Part shown: in pieces, positions 33,831 through 42,306 of the stretch
How the letters are laid out: the number at the start of each line of letters is the position of its first letter
Numbering within the stretch: position 1 is the first letter of the stretch
Assembly: GCA_024638765.1 (NCBI GenBank)
Contig: JAHEJT010000024.1
Coordinates: 1 to 44,307 of the forward strand
DNA length: 44,307 nucleotides
DNA from: Verrucomicrobiales bacterium
GTDB taxonomy: Bacteria > Verrucomicrobiota > Verrucomicrobiia > Verrucomicrobiales > DEV007
Direction: 5' to 3'
Position numbers and translations under genes: made by a program
Notes under the pieces: model-generated
The model's database searches: none
What the model was told of the DNA's origin: nothing
Seen by the model: the letters and a program-made list of their open reading frames with translations, nothing else

Positions 33831-34670
33831 ATGAAGCTCCCCGGGGATGTCCCCAATGTCATCATTCTTGGAATGTTGCGCTCCGGCACGAGCATGACGA
33901 CGGGGATTTTCGCAAGGAAAGGTTTTTACACCACGGGCAGGCTTCTGACGCCGGACGAATCCAATCCGAAGGGGTATTTCGAGCCCTTGGAGCTGATCGA
34001 ATTGAACGCGCAACTGCTGCACCAAGCCGGTCATCCTCATCATAACACCTGGCGTTACGAGCCGGTTTCGCCTGAGGCGGAATCGGCTTTGGCAGTCCTC
34101 GAGCCGGATGAGAATTGCGCCGCATTTCTTGCAAAATGCGAAGCTAACAGTCCCTTCGTGTGGAAGGACATCCGTCTTTGTTACACCTTCCCTGTGTGGT
34201 CGAAACTTTTGAACCTGGATCATACTCGCTGCATTCTGTTGAGACGAGATCCTGAGGCGATATACCGCAGCATGGTGCGCCGGCATTGGGCGCAGCCGCA
34301 TCACACATTGGAGAGTGTCATCAAGCTGCGCGAGCTGCATTTAGATCACGCGGTCCGGTCTCTCGAAGCTGCCGGCGCGACCTGGATGGAAGTGCAGTTT
34401 GAAGACTACTTCGCAGATCTGGAAGGGGTAGCCTGCAAGCTCAGCGAGTTCATCGGTATTCCGTTTCGGCCGGAAGAGGTTCAGGTCACGAGAGAGTTGA
34501 ATCACGATTCGATCCGGGACCGGGGCCTTGATTCCATGCGCCGCGCCTTAAGCCGGCCGGGATTGCGCGGAGCGAAGAAAGTTATGAAAAAGGTGCTTCC
34601 GCGGACTTGGCGCGAATGGGCGTTCCCGGAGCAAAGGCTGCTGCGCCATGAAAGAAAAGAGAGGGGCTGA
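33831..34670 (+). CDS. Sulfotransferase family protein
   Basis: The 279-residue protein begins NVIILGMLRSGTSMTTGIF, a P-loop-like PAPS 5'-binding site, and has CILLRRDPEAIYRSMVRRHW as the 3'-phosphate motif, then WMEVQFEDYFADLEG, as in bacterial sulfotransferases. It lies 66 bp after the ATP-grasp gene and may be in the same transcript, which would add a sulfate step to that small pathway. It is unlike the sulfotransferase at 9043-9975 in sequence. ATG at 33831 is preferred to the TTG at 33795. Acceptor unknown. Confidence 0.82.
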   Translation: MKLPGDVPNVIILGMLRSGTSMTTGIFARKGFYTTGRLLTPDESNPKGYFEPLELIELNAQLLHQAGHPHHNTWRYEPVSPEAESALAVLEPDENCAAFLAKCEANSPFVWKDIRLCYTFPVWSKLLNLDHTRCILLRRDPEAIYRSMVRRHWAQPHHTLESVIKLRELHLDHAVRSLEAAGATWMEVQFEDYFADLEGVACKLSEFIGIPFRPEEVQVTRELNHDSIRDRGLDSMRRALSRPGLRGAKKVMKKVLPRTWREWAFPEQRLLRHERKERG

Positions 34671-34764
34671 TGGCTGCACCCGGCGTGCGCGGAGGCCGGC
34701 CGGCAGGACTGGCCGCCGGATCGAGGACAAGTCCATGGATTACGCTGACGTGACAGGATACTGA

Positions 34765-36474
34765 ATGATGGCAAGATCCGGACAGGCTTATCGCGGGAAG
34801 CAAGCTCTCGAACTGATCGAGGAATCGATGCATGCCCTGCGCGTGTGCCCGCTCCCGGTGTTGGCTTGTTATTTCATCGGCACTCTGCCCTTTGTGATCG
34901 GGTTTCTCTTTTTCTGGTCGGAAATGACGCGCAGCAGTTACGCTTTGGATCGATCGGTCGGCGCCGCTTTAGGATTGGCGCTCCTTTATTTCTGGATGAA
35001 ACTGTGGCAGTCGATTTTCTGCCGCAAGCTTCTCGAGCAATGGACGCCCGAGTCCCTGGTGGCGTCCTTTCCGAAAAGGCGCTGGATCCGGCACAGCTGC
35101 GCACAGTGTTTTCTGCAGAGCACGGCTTTGCCGATGCAGGTGCTGGGCGCGAACGTAATCGTGCCGTTCGCCTGGATCTATGCTTTTTATCAGAACGTGA
35201 CGGTGTTGGGCTTTACCCAGGATTTCGGAGTGCGCCCCACGCGAGGCCTCTTCCGCATGGCAGCGCGCCAGTCGAATCATGCGGCGCGTCAGAACCACGC
35301 GTTGATTCTCTTGATCGCGTTTTTCTCGTTTTTTGTCTGGGTGAACGTGTACTCGGTCCTCTTGATTCTCCCGATTCTGCTGAAAATGCTGACGGGGATT
35401 GAGAGTGTCTTCACGATTAATCCTTTTGCGGCTTACCTGAATACGACGTTTTTCGCGGTGACAGTCGCGACAGCCTTTCTCTGCGTCAGCCCGCTGGTGA
35501 AAATAGTTTACACGCTGCGCTGTTTTTATGGGCTCTCGGTGACGACCGGCGCGGATCTGCGGATGCGGATGGCGTATCTGAGGAATCGGAAGAGGCCGAG
35601 GGCGAGAGCGACAGCCATTCTTGCCGGGGTCCTGTGCGCGACGGGCGTGATGCTCCCCGCGCCTGCCGCCGCGGTGGAGGGCGGAGGGAATCCCGCTGCG
35701 GCCGTGGAGACTGTCCCTGTCTCCGGAGAGGAACTGGATGGATCCATTGACCGCGTCATTACGCAGAGCAGGTATCTCTGGCGCCTGCCGCGGACCCGCT
35801 CAGCGACAGGGGAAGGAGGGCCGGTGGAACAATTCTTCCGTAAACTGGTGGAAGGGATCCGGACCTGGCTGACGAAGATCGGAAAGGCGATCGACGATTT
35901 TTTTGACTGGTTGCGGCGATGGCTGCGGGGAAGGGACCTGTCCGGGCTGGACGAGAATGAAGACCCGGTGGACGTGGAATGGGAGTCGGTAATGCGGGGC
36001 GGGATTTACGTGCTGACGATCCTGGTGGCGATGATTGGCTTGTTGGTGGCGGCGAGGGCCATTCAACAGCGGCGCCTGCGGGAGTCCGCCGAGGCGAAGG
36101 CGGGGGCCGTGGCTGCACGAGTCGATCTGGAAAGCGAGGAAATCCTGGCAAGTCAACTGCCCGAGGACGAATGGATGAAACTCGCGCGGGAACAGATCGA
36201 GCGGGGAGAACTCCGGCTGGCGGTGCGTGCGCTTTTTCTGGCGAGCCTGGCGTTTCTGGGAGAGCGCGAATTGCTCTTGATTGAGAAATCGAAGTCGAAC
36301 CTGGATTACCAGCGAGAACTGTCCCGCGGGAGGCGAGTGGAAGAGGGGATGCTGATGGCGTTCGAGGATAACCTGCACATATTCGAGCGGAGCTGGTATG
36401 GACTCCACGAGGTGGGCGCGGATGTGGTGGAAGCGTTTCGGACAAACTATGAGAAGATCACGGCCAAGGTTTAG
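34765..36474 (+). CDS. Membrane protein with C-terminal DUF4129 and an internal signal-peptide-like segment
   Basis: The 569-residue protein has two parts. Residues 1-260 hold about six membrane segments (PVLACYFIGTLPFVIGFLFF, VIVPFAWIYAFY, ILLIAFFSFFVWVNVYSVLL). Residues 276-303 look like a complete signal peptide (RKRPRARATAILAGVLCATG, then Ala-rich AxA), followed by a Pro/Gly-rich linker, an amphipathic stretch, one helix (about 412-432) and a DUF4129 domain with LAREQIERGELRLAVRALFL and YQRELSRG. Stand-alone DUF4129 proteins normally begin with that kind of signal. So this looks like a fusion. It is first in the MoxR operon; AGGA precedes the ATG. Function is unknown. Confidence 0.82.
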   Translation: MMARSGQAYRGKQALELIEESMHALRVCPLPVLACYFIGTLPFVIGFLFFWSEMTRSSYALDRSVGAALGLALLYFWMKLWQSIFCRKLLEQWTPESLVASFPKRRWIRHSCAQCFLQSTALPMQVLGANVIVPFAWIYAFYQNVTVLGFTQDFGVRPTRGLFRMAARQSNHAARQNHALILLIAFFSFFVWVNVYSVLLILPILLKMLTGIESVFTINPFAAYLNTTFFAVTVATAFLCVSPLVKIVYTLRCFYGLSVTTGADLRMRMAYLRNRKRPRARATAILAGVLCATGVMLPAPAAAVEGGGNPAAAVETVPVSGEELDGSIDRVITQSRYLWRLPRTRSATGEGGPVEQFFRKLVEGIRTWLTKIGKAIDDFFDWLRRWLRGRDLSGLDENEDPVDVEWESVMRGGIYVLTILVAMIGLLVAARAIQQRRLRESAEAKAGAVAARVDLESEEILASQLPEDEWMKLAREQIERGELRLAVRALFLASLAFLGERELLLIEKSKSNLDYQRELSRGRRVEEGMLMAFEDNLHIFERSWYGLHEVGADVVEAFRTNYEKITAKV

Positions 36475-37798
36475 CCGGCTCCGGACGGCGGTGAGAGGCG
36501 GGGAAGCAGGGCGCGTTTTGACGGTCCTGGCGGTCCTGATGGTCCTCTTGTTCCTGGGTGCAGTGGCTTTGATGTTTCAATGGCGGTTTCAGTCCGGCGA
36601 CGTCTATGGCCCGGGTTCCACCATGCGCAGTGATCCCCTGGGCTGCCGCGCCTATTACGAATCGCTGGCGGCGATTCCAGGAATGGAAGTCAGCCGGAAT
36701 TTTGACCTCATGTCGAAGGTGGTGAAGACGGGGGGCGAAGGCCGGAGTTTTCTGGTGCTGGGGATGCCGGCGGGGGAATTCGATCAGCGCGTGCTTCTCG
36801 ACGATCTGGATGATCTCAAGACATTTGTGGATGAAGGGGCGCACCTGGTTCTAACCATGAACGCCGGGGGAACTCGAGGTGAGGAGGAGGAGGACGAAGA
36901 CAAAGACCCACACGAACACAAGAAGGAACACGCCGAGGATAAAGACGAAGAAGCCGACTCAAGCGACGCGGAGAAGGAGGGCGCAGACAAGGGGGAGGAG
37001 GATAGGAAAGACGCAAAGGACGACGAGAAATGGGAGGACTTCTCAAAATACTGGGGATTCTCCTATGAAGCGCAGACGGAGGGGAGGATTGCCGAGGGTT
37101 GGCAGGTGCGCAAGACCGATCGACTGAAGGCATTGCAGAGGCGCGACTTGCCGAGATGGCACAGCCCGGTGGTTTTCGAGGGCCTGGCGCCGGAATGGGA
37201 GGTCCTGGGGAAAGTCGAGGGCAAGGCGGTGCTGGTCAGGCGCCGGATCGGCAAGGGGGCCGTGGTCATGGCGACGGACAATTATTTTGCGACTAATGAA
37301 GCGCTGGCCAATGCGCGTGCGGCCGAATTCCTCGCGTGGCTTACGGGAGGCAACCGGATTCTGGTTTTCGATGAGACCCAACATGGGACGGTTTCGCGCT
37401 TGGGTGTAATCCAGTTGGCGAAGCAATACCGTCTGCACGGATTCTTCGCGGGTTTGGCGGTCTTCGTGGTGCTGCTGGCCTGGCGGAGTGGTTCCAGTTT
37501 GTTACCCTTCGAGGGAGATCAGGGAATTGCAGGATACCCGGAAGATCATGTCTCGGGGGATGAGAGCGCCGCGGGATTGCGCAAATTGGTGCGGCGAAGC
37601 GTGCAGAAGCGCGACTTGCTGAAAACCTGTCACGACGCGTGGCGGGAGAAATCCGCGAAAAGACCGCTGACCCTGACGACGGAGCAGATGGAAGCCGTGG
37701 AACGGGTGGTCAGGGAGAAATCGGCCCAGCCGCGCGGAAAATCGGACCCCGCCGGGGCTTACCGGGAGATTGTGGAGATATTGGCCAAGAGAATTTAA
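36449..37798 (+). CDS. DUF4350 membrane protein with charged low-complexity insert
   Basis: The 449-residue protein has an N-terminal helix (LTVLAVLMVLLFLGAVALMFQW), an extracytoplasmic-looking DUF4350 region beginning GPGSTMRSDPLGCRAYYESL, and a second helix (HGFFAGLAVFVVLLAW). DUF4350 proteins commonly sit beside MoxR ATPases. Between residues about 145 and 197 lies a stretch almost wholly Glu, Asp, Lys and His (36881-37036), not part of the family core. The ATG at 36449 overlaps the preceding gene by 26 bp, supporting coupled translation. The C-terminal 100 residues are cytoplasmic. Exact role in the MoxR system is unknown. Confidence 0.82.
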   Translation: MRRSRPRFSRLRTAVRGGEAGRVLTVLAVLMVLLFLGAVALMFQWRFQSGDVYGPGSTMRSDPLGCRAYYESLAAIPGMEVSRNFDLMSKVVKTGGEGRSFLVLGMPAGEFDQRVLLDDLDDLKTFVDEGAHLVLTMNAGGTRGEEEEDEDKDPHEHKKEHAEDKDEEADSSDAEKEGADKGEEDRKDAKDDEKWEDFSKYWGFSYEAQTEGRIAEGWQVRKTDRLKALQRRDLPRWHSPVVFEGLAPEWEVLGKVEGKAVLVRRRIGKGAVVMATDNYFATNEALANARAAEFLAWLTGGNRILVFDETQHGTVSRLGVIQLAKQYRLHGFFAGLAVFVVLLAWRSGSSLLPFEGDQGIAGYPEDHVSGDESAAGLRKLVRRSVQKRDLLKTCHDAWREKSAKRPLTLTTEQMEAVERVVREKSAQPRGKSDPAGAYREIVEILAKRI

Positions 37799-37816
37799 TG
37801 CAGAGAGACGCAGATT

Positions 37817-38782
37817 ATGAGTGAAGAGGTTGAACTTGTAAAAGAAACCCTGGCGCGCGCCAGGAAAGAGATTGGGAAGATCATTATTGGTCAGGAGGCA
37901 GTGATCGACCAGTGCCTGATCGCAGTATTCACACGCAGCCATGTCCTGGTGGAGGGCGTGCCGGGGATCGCCAAGACTTTACTGGTGCGGACGATGGCGC
38001 GGGTGCTCGGCTGCGAATTTTCACGGATTCAATTTACGCCTGACTTGATGCCGACGGACATCACGGGCACCAACGTGTTCAACATGAAGGAGAGCACCTT
38101 CTCGCTGGTGAAAGGGCCGATATTCACTTCCTTTCTGCTGGCCGACGAAATCAACCGGGCGCCGGCCAAGACTCAATCGGCGTTGTTGCAGGCCATGCAG
38201 GAGAGGCAGGTAACGATTGATGCGGAAACTCATTCACTTTCCGAGAACTTCACGGTGTTCGCCACCCAGAACCCGATTGAATACGAGGGGACATATCCTT
38301 TGCCGGAGGCCCAGAAAGACCGATTCCTTTTGAAGATTACGATGGACTATCCCTCACGGGAGGAAGAGTTGGACTTGGCGCAGCGGTTGTTGGGAAAAGA
38401 TGCCCCGGAGGAGATGCTGGCCAAAGACGTGGTGCAGCCCGTCTTGCCGGCGGAGGGTTTATCGTCGCTGAGAGACGCCTTGCGAGGGATCACGATTAAG
38501 GAGGACTTGATGGCGTATGCGCTGGATTTGGTGCGCACGAGCAGGTCGACGGACAGCATCCTGGTGGGCGCGGGACCGCGAGGCACCCAGGCCCTCTTAT
38601 TGTCTAGTCGCGCTTACGCGGCGATTCAGGGGCGTGATTTCGTGACACCGGACGACGTGCGCGCGATGGCGTATCCGGTTTTGACGCACCGCCTGGTCTT
38701 GCGCCCGGAGTATGAGATTGAGGGCGTGACGATTGAAGAGAGCGTCGCCAAGCTGCTCGAGAAAGTCGCGGTTCCCAGATGA
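37817..38782 (+). CDS. MoxR-family AAA+ ATPase
   Basis: The 321-residue AAA+ protein has Walker A GVPGIAKTLL (47-56, with the MoxR-type Ala-Lys-Thr), IQFTPDLMPTDITG, Walker B FLLADE (106-111), sensor 1 FATQNPIEYEGTYPLPEAQ, an Arg finger region with KDRF, and a C-terminal lid ending with VTPDDVRAMAYPVLTHRLVL. MoxR ATPases act as chaperones that insert metal or assemble protein complexes, often together with DUF58/VWA partners. Here the partner is the next gene, overlapping by 4 bp. The ATP-binding residues are all present. Its client is unknown. Confidence 0.95.
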   Translation: MSEEVELVKETLARARKEIGKIIIGQEAVIDQCLIAVFTRSHVLVEGVPGIAKTLLVRTMARVLGCEFSRIQFTPDLMPTDITGTNVFNMKESTFSLVKGPIFTSFLLADEINRAPAKTQSALLQAMQERQVTIDAETHSLSENFTVFATQNPIEYEGTYPLPEAQKDRFLLKITMDYPSREEELDLAQRLLGKDAPEEMLAKDVVQPVLPAEGLSSLRDALRGITIKEDLMAYALDLVRTSRSTDSILVGAGPRGTQALLLSSRAYAAIQGRDFVTPDDVRAMAYPVLTHRLVLRPEYEIEGVTIEESVAKLLEKVAVPR

Positions 38783-40188
38783 TCGTTCCTTCCGCGAGAC
38801 TGCTCTGGTTGAGCGCGCTGTTGGTGATTCCGCTGTTGACCCTGGCGGTTTACTCCTCGGCCGCCTTTGCGGGAATCGCGGCGATTCTCCTGGTGATCGC
38901 CATCATCGCCGGCTTGGATTTCTTGCGCGCCCGCGAGGGGCTCTCCGGGATTACGGTGGAGTTGCCGGACGTGGTGCGAGCAAGCAAGGGGAACGATTTT
39001 TCCCTGGCGCTGAAAATTCGCAACGAAGGGATGCGTTGCCGGCGACTGGCGGTGGGGCTTCCGTTTGGGGAAGCGCTGGCGGCGACGCGGCCGATTATGG
39101 ACCTGGTGCTGCCGCTGGACAGCGAGTTCGCGGAACACGAATGGAAGATCAAGGCGTTGAAACGAGGGCGCGCTTACTTCGATTTCTGTTTTCTGGAGAC
39201 TCGCTCACCGTTTGGGCTGTGGGATTTTCGCGACCGGAGAGCGGTGGACTGCGAGGTGCGGATCTATCCGAACTTAATGATGGAGCGCAAGGCTCTGGCG
39301 GCGCTGTTCCTGCATCACGGGGAGGTTGGGATTCACGCACAGCGACAAGTGGGCAAGGGCCGCGATTTTGAGCAATTGCGCGAGTACCTGCCCGGCGACG
39401 ATTACGGGGACATTTTCTGGAAAGCCTCCGCCAAGCGCGGGTTTCCGATGACCAAGATTTTTCAACTCGAGCGGACCCAGGAAGTTTACGTGGTCATGGA
39501 TCATTCACGTTTGACGGCCAGAGAGATCCGCGTGGGGATAGAGGAAGAGGATTCCAGGGCGGGGGCGGGGGGAGGCCCGGCCGCGGGGAGCGAGGTCATC
39601 GGTGGTGGGAGCGAAGAAGTGACGTCACAACTGGAGCGATTTTTGCATGCAGCCCTGGTGATGGGCCTGGTGGCGGAGGAGCAAGGGGATCTCTTCGGAT
39701 TGATCACATTCGCAAGTCAGGTGGACGGCTTTGTGCGATCGCGCAATGGCAAGGCGCATTACGACGTGTGCCGGGACATGCTTTACACGCTGGAGACCGA
39801 GCAGGTGACGCCGGATTTTGAAGAGTTGGTGATTTTTATTCGGCGTCACCTGACGCGACGGGCGCTGCTGGTGATCCTGACCGACCTGACGGATCCGCTG
39901 TTGGCCGAAGGATATCTCGAGAGCATGCGATTGATCAGCCGTCAGCATATGGTGATTACGGTGATGTTGAAGCCGGAGGGGGCGGAGCCTTTGTTCACGC
40001 ACGGGGACGTCGAATCGGTGGAAGACGTCTATGAGCGGCTGGCCGGACATTTCATGTGGAGCGAATTGGAGCAGTTGGATCGCGAGTTGGGTCAGAAAGG
40101 GATGCATTTCTCCATTCCCGCGCATGAAGGTCTCAGCGCAGAACTGGTAACCCAGTATTTGAATGTCAAGCGGAGGCAGCTGTTGTGA
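38779..40188 (+). CDS. DUF58 / von Willebrand-like partner of MoxR
   Basis: The 469-residue protein has two N-terminal membrane helices (about 8-52), a beta-rich domain (GITVELPDVVRASKGNDF, LETRSPFGLWDF) and the DUF58 signature GRDFEQLREYLPGDDYGDI followed by FWKASAKRG. The next segment, EVYVVMDHSRL, is the vWA-like MIDAS start, with a degenerate D-x-S-x-S (Asp-His-Ser-Arg-Leu). A Gly/Ser/Glu-rich insert of about 30 residues follows. The ATG overlaps the MoxR stop by 4 bp and the end overlaps the SpoIIM-like GTG by 4 bp. It probably works as a MoxR complex partner at the membrane. Confidence 0.9.
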   Translation: MIVPSARLLWLSALLVIPLLTLAVYSSAAFAGIAAILLVIAIIAGLDFLRAREGLSGITVELPDVVRASKGNDFSLALKIRNEGMRCRRLAVGLPFGEALAATRPIMDLVLPLDSEFAEHEWKIKALKRGRAYFDFCFLETRSPFGLWDFRDRRAVDCEVRIYPNLMMERKALAALFLHHGEVGIHAQRQVGKGRDFEQLREYLPGDDYGDIFWKASAKRGFPMTKIFQLERTQEVYVVMDHSRLTAREIRVGIEEEDSRAGAGGGPAAGSEVIGGGSEEVTSQLERFLHAALVMGLVAEEQGDLFGLITFASQVDGFVRSRNGKAHYDVCRDMLYTLETEQVTPDFEELVIFIRRHLTRRALLVILTDLTDPLLAEGYLESMRLISRQHMVITVMLKPEGAEPLFTHGDVESVEDVYERLAGHFMWSELEQLDRELGQKGMHFSIPAHEGLSAELVTQYLNVKRRQLL

Positions 40189-41207
40189 TTCTTGATCTCG
40201 ATCAATTCGTGCGACGGGAGCAGGGCTTCTGGAAGGAACTGGAGAGTTTCCTCGGAAAGTTCGAGGGGCGGTCGGACACGAGGTTCACGCTGGAAGACGC
40301 CCGGCGCTTTCACTATCTCTTTCAGCGGACGTCATCCGATCTCGCCAAGATTCAGACATTCTCGGCGGAGCCGGAGTTGAAGCGTTACCTTGAGACGCTG
40401 GTGGCGAGGAGTTATCCGCACGTGCACGAGGAGCGTGGACGGCGGCGGGGTTCGTTCGCGGGCTGGTTCGCGAGCACTTTTCCCCGCGCTTTTCGACGTC
40501 ATTACAAGGCATTCTGGCTTGCGATCCTGACGGCGCTGGTGGGGAGCGCTTTTGGAACCTTTGTGGTGCTGGCGGATCCTGATTCCAAGCATGTGCTCCT
40601 GCCGTTTTCGCATCTGCTGGGTGATCCCTCTGAGCGCGTGGCCGAGGAAGAGAAGCGGGCCGCCGATCCGGAGGAGCGCGCCGATCAGGGAGGGCGTCGA
40701 GGGACCTTCTCGGCTTACCTGATGCAGAACAACATTCGCGTTTCCATTACCGCGCTGGCACTGGGTCTTACCTACGGGGTGGGAACATTTATCGTGATGT
40801 TTTACAATGGGACCATTCTGGGGGCGGTCTTTGCGGATTACATTCACGCGGGGGAATCCGAATTCTTATTCGCCTGGCTTTTGCCGCACGGGGTGATCGA
40901 GTTGCCGGCCATCTTTATTGCGGCGCAGGCGGGACTGGTGCTGGGGCGCGCGATGCTGGGCTGGGGGACCAACGTGCCGTTGCGCGGCCGGCTCCGCCGG
41001 GTGCGTCCGGACCTGGTGACCTTGATTCTTGGCGCATCGATATTGCTGGTGTGGGCGGGACTGGTGGAATCGTTTCTTTCCCAGCATCACGAGCCGGTGA
41101 TTCCCTATAGCGTGAAAATTGCGTTTGGACTGGTGGAACTGGTGTTGCTGGTGATTTACCTGGCGTGGTGCGGCCGGCACGAGAAACGGGAGGAATCGCG
41201 TGGGTAG
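40185..41207 (+). CDS. SpoIIM-domain (stage II sporulation protein M-like) membrane protein
   Basis: The 340-residue protein starts with a GTG at 40185 and has five or six membrane segments. Residues 1-100 are soluble and helical (LEDARRFHYLFQRTSSDLAK). The SpoIIM-like portion includes NNIRVSITALALGLTYGVGT, GAVFADYIHAGESEFLFAWL and LPHGVIELPAIFIAAQAGLV. The H-G-x-x-E-L-P motif is typical of SpoIIM/UPF0093-type proteins. SpoIIM in Firmicutes helps forespore engulfment, but in MoxR loci of non-sporulators the role is unknown. Its TAG stop (41205-41207) coincides with the outer TA-G of a MITE-like element, so the native C-terminus may have been altered. Confidence 0.87.
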   Translation: MILDLDQFVRREQGFWKELESFLGKFEGRSDTRFTLEDARRFHYLFQRTSSDLAKIQTFSAEPELKRYLETLVARSYPHVHEERGRRRGSFAGWFASTFPRAFRRHYKAFWLAILTALVGSAFGTFVVLADPDSKHVLLPFSHLLGDPSERVAEEEKRAADPEERADQGGRRGTFSAYLMQNNIRVSITALALGLTYGVGTFIVMFYNGTILGAVFADYIHAGESEFLFAWLLPHGVIELPAIFIAAQAGLVLGRAMLGWGTNVPLRGRLRRVRPDLVTLILGASILLVWAGLVESFLSQHHEPVIPYSVKIAFGLVELVLLVIYLAWCGRHEKREESRG

Positions 41208-41431
41208 AACCCATCTCATAAATCCTGCACGGCCCCGCCCTGAGAGATTGATGTATAGGAAGTCAGCGACTGCGTCGGATACCTTCAAAGAGGCCCTTCG
41301 GGCGATAAGTCTTTTGACCTCAGGCCGCGTTGCGCCTCGCCCGCGGGTCTCGACCCGCTCCCTCAGCGCGCCTGGCCTGATGCCAAAATCCTTTATCGCG
41401 GCGCCATCCATGATTTATGAGATAGGTTCTA
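41205..41431. mobile_element. MITE-like foldback element, 227 bp, TA-flanked
   Basis: The element has terminal inverted repeats of 20 bp with one mismatch: TAGAACCCATCTCATAAATC at 41205-41224 and GATTTATGAGATAGGTTCTA at 41412-41431. The TA at each end could be a target duplication, as in IS630/Tc1-mariner-type insertion. Imperfect complementarity continues inward. TCAGGCC (41320-41326) pairs with GGCCTGA (41374-41380), and GCGGGT/ACCCGC with a CTCG loop (41343-41358) is the apex. About 64 extra bases sit in the left arm, including a GCCC-TTC-GGGC hairpin. No transposase is encoded, so it would need a helper in trans. Confidence 0.78.
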
Positions 41432-41444
41432 GTGCGGTGGTATC

Positions 41445-42221
41445 ATGAAGGGAGGGATCGGCAGGACGGCGAGCCTTGAGATCCGGACACCGGAAGGAGT
41501 GGTTTTTTCTCAACCGCTGGCAAGCCCGGTGACACGGTTTCTGGCTTATGGTGTCGACCTGGTGATCATCAGCTTGATGCAGGCGACCTTGCGCGAAGGA
41601 CTGCAGCTGATGGTTGTGATTTCGGAGGACATCGCCGTGGCGGTGCAGATCGCGCTTTTTTTCGTGTTGAGTATCGGTTACCCGATTCTTCTCGAGTGGC
41701 TTTGGTCGGGGCAGACGGTGGGCAAGCGCGTCGTGGGGCTGCGGGTGATCGATGAGGGCGGACTCGGTTTGAAGGGGACGCAGATCGTGGTGCGCAATTT
41801 GATGCGCGCCGTGGATGCGATTCCGGCGTTTTACTTCGTGGGAGGGCTTGCGTGTTTGCTGAGCAAACGATCGCAACGCCTGGGGGACTTGGCGGCGGGG
41901 ACACTGGTGGTGCGCAGCCCGCGCAGCCGGGCGCCGCGTATCCAGGATTTGCTGGGTCGCATGTATTACAATTGTTTCAGGGAGCACCCGCACCTGGAAG
42001 CGCGATTACGCCAGCGGGTATCTCCCGAGGAGGGGCAGATGGTAATGCACGCCCTGGCGCGCCGCGACGATTTCGAACCGGAGGAAAGGGTGCGTCTTTT
42101 CGGCGAAATGGCGGATTATTTCCGGGAGATGGTGACATTCCCGCCCGAAGATCTCGCCGGCATGACCGACGAGCAGTACTTGCGCAACGTGGCGGACACA
42201 GTATTCCGTGGGCGTGGGTAA
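41445..42221 (+). CDS. RDD family membrane protein
   Basis: The 258-residue protein has an RDD domain (about residues 22-165): PVTRFLAYGVDLVIISL gives the R and D positions, then LEWLWSGQTVGKRVVGLRVI, VVRNLMRAVDAIPAFYFVGG and SKRSQRLGDLAAGTLVV follow. The cytoplasmic C-terminal 90 residues are charged and helical. RDD proteins follow MoxR/DUF58/SpoIIM genes in several bacteria, for instance mycobacteria, so this is most likely the last gene of that operon. It begins 13 bp after the MITE-like element; with no gene between, the element is the likely reason for the 237-bp gap. Function unknown. Confidence 0.86.
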   Translation: MKGGIGRTASLEIRTPEGVVFSQPLASPVTRFLAYGVDLVIISLMQATLREGLQLMVVISEDIAVAVQIALFFVLSIGYPILLEWLWSGQTVGKRVVGLRVIDEGGLGLKGTQIVVRNLMRAVDAIPAFYFVGGLACLLSKRSQRLGDLAAGTLVVRSPRSRAPRIQDLLGRMYYNCFREHPHLEARLRQRVSPEEGQMVMHALARRDDFEPEERVRLFGEMADYFREMVTFPPEDLAGMTDEQYLRNVADTVFRGRG

Positions 42222-42306
42222 GGATAAGCTTGCGAATACCCGGCCGGCGAAGGTAAGGCGACGCGTCCCTGCGGAGCCGCGGGAATAAGGCGAGGGTCGA
42301 AGCCGC

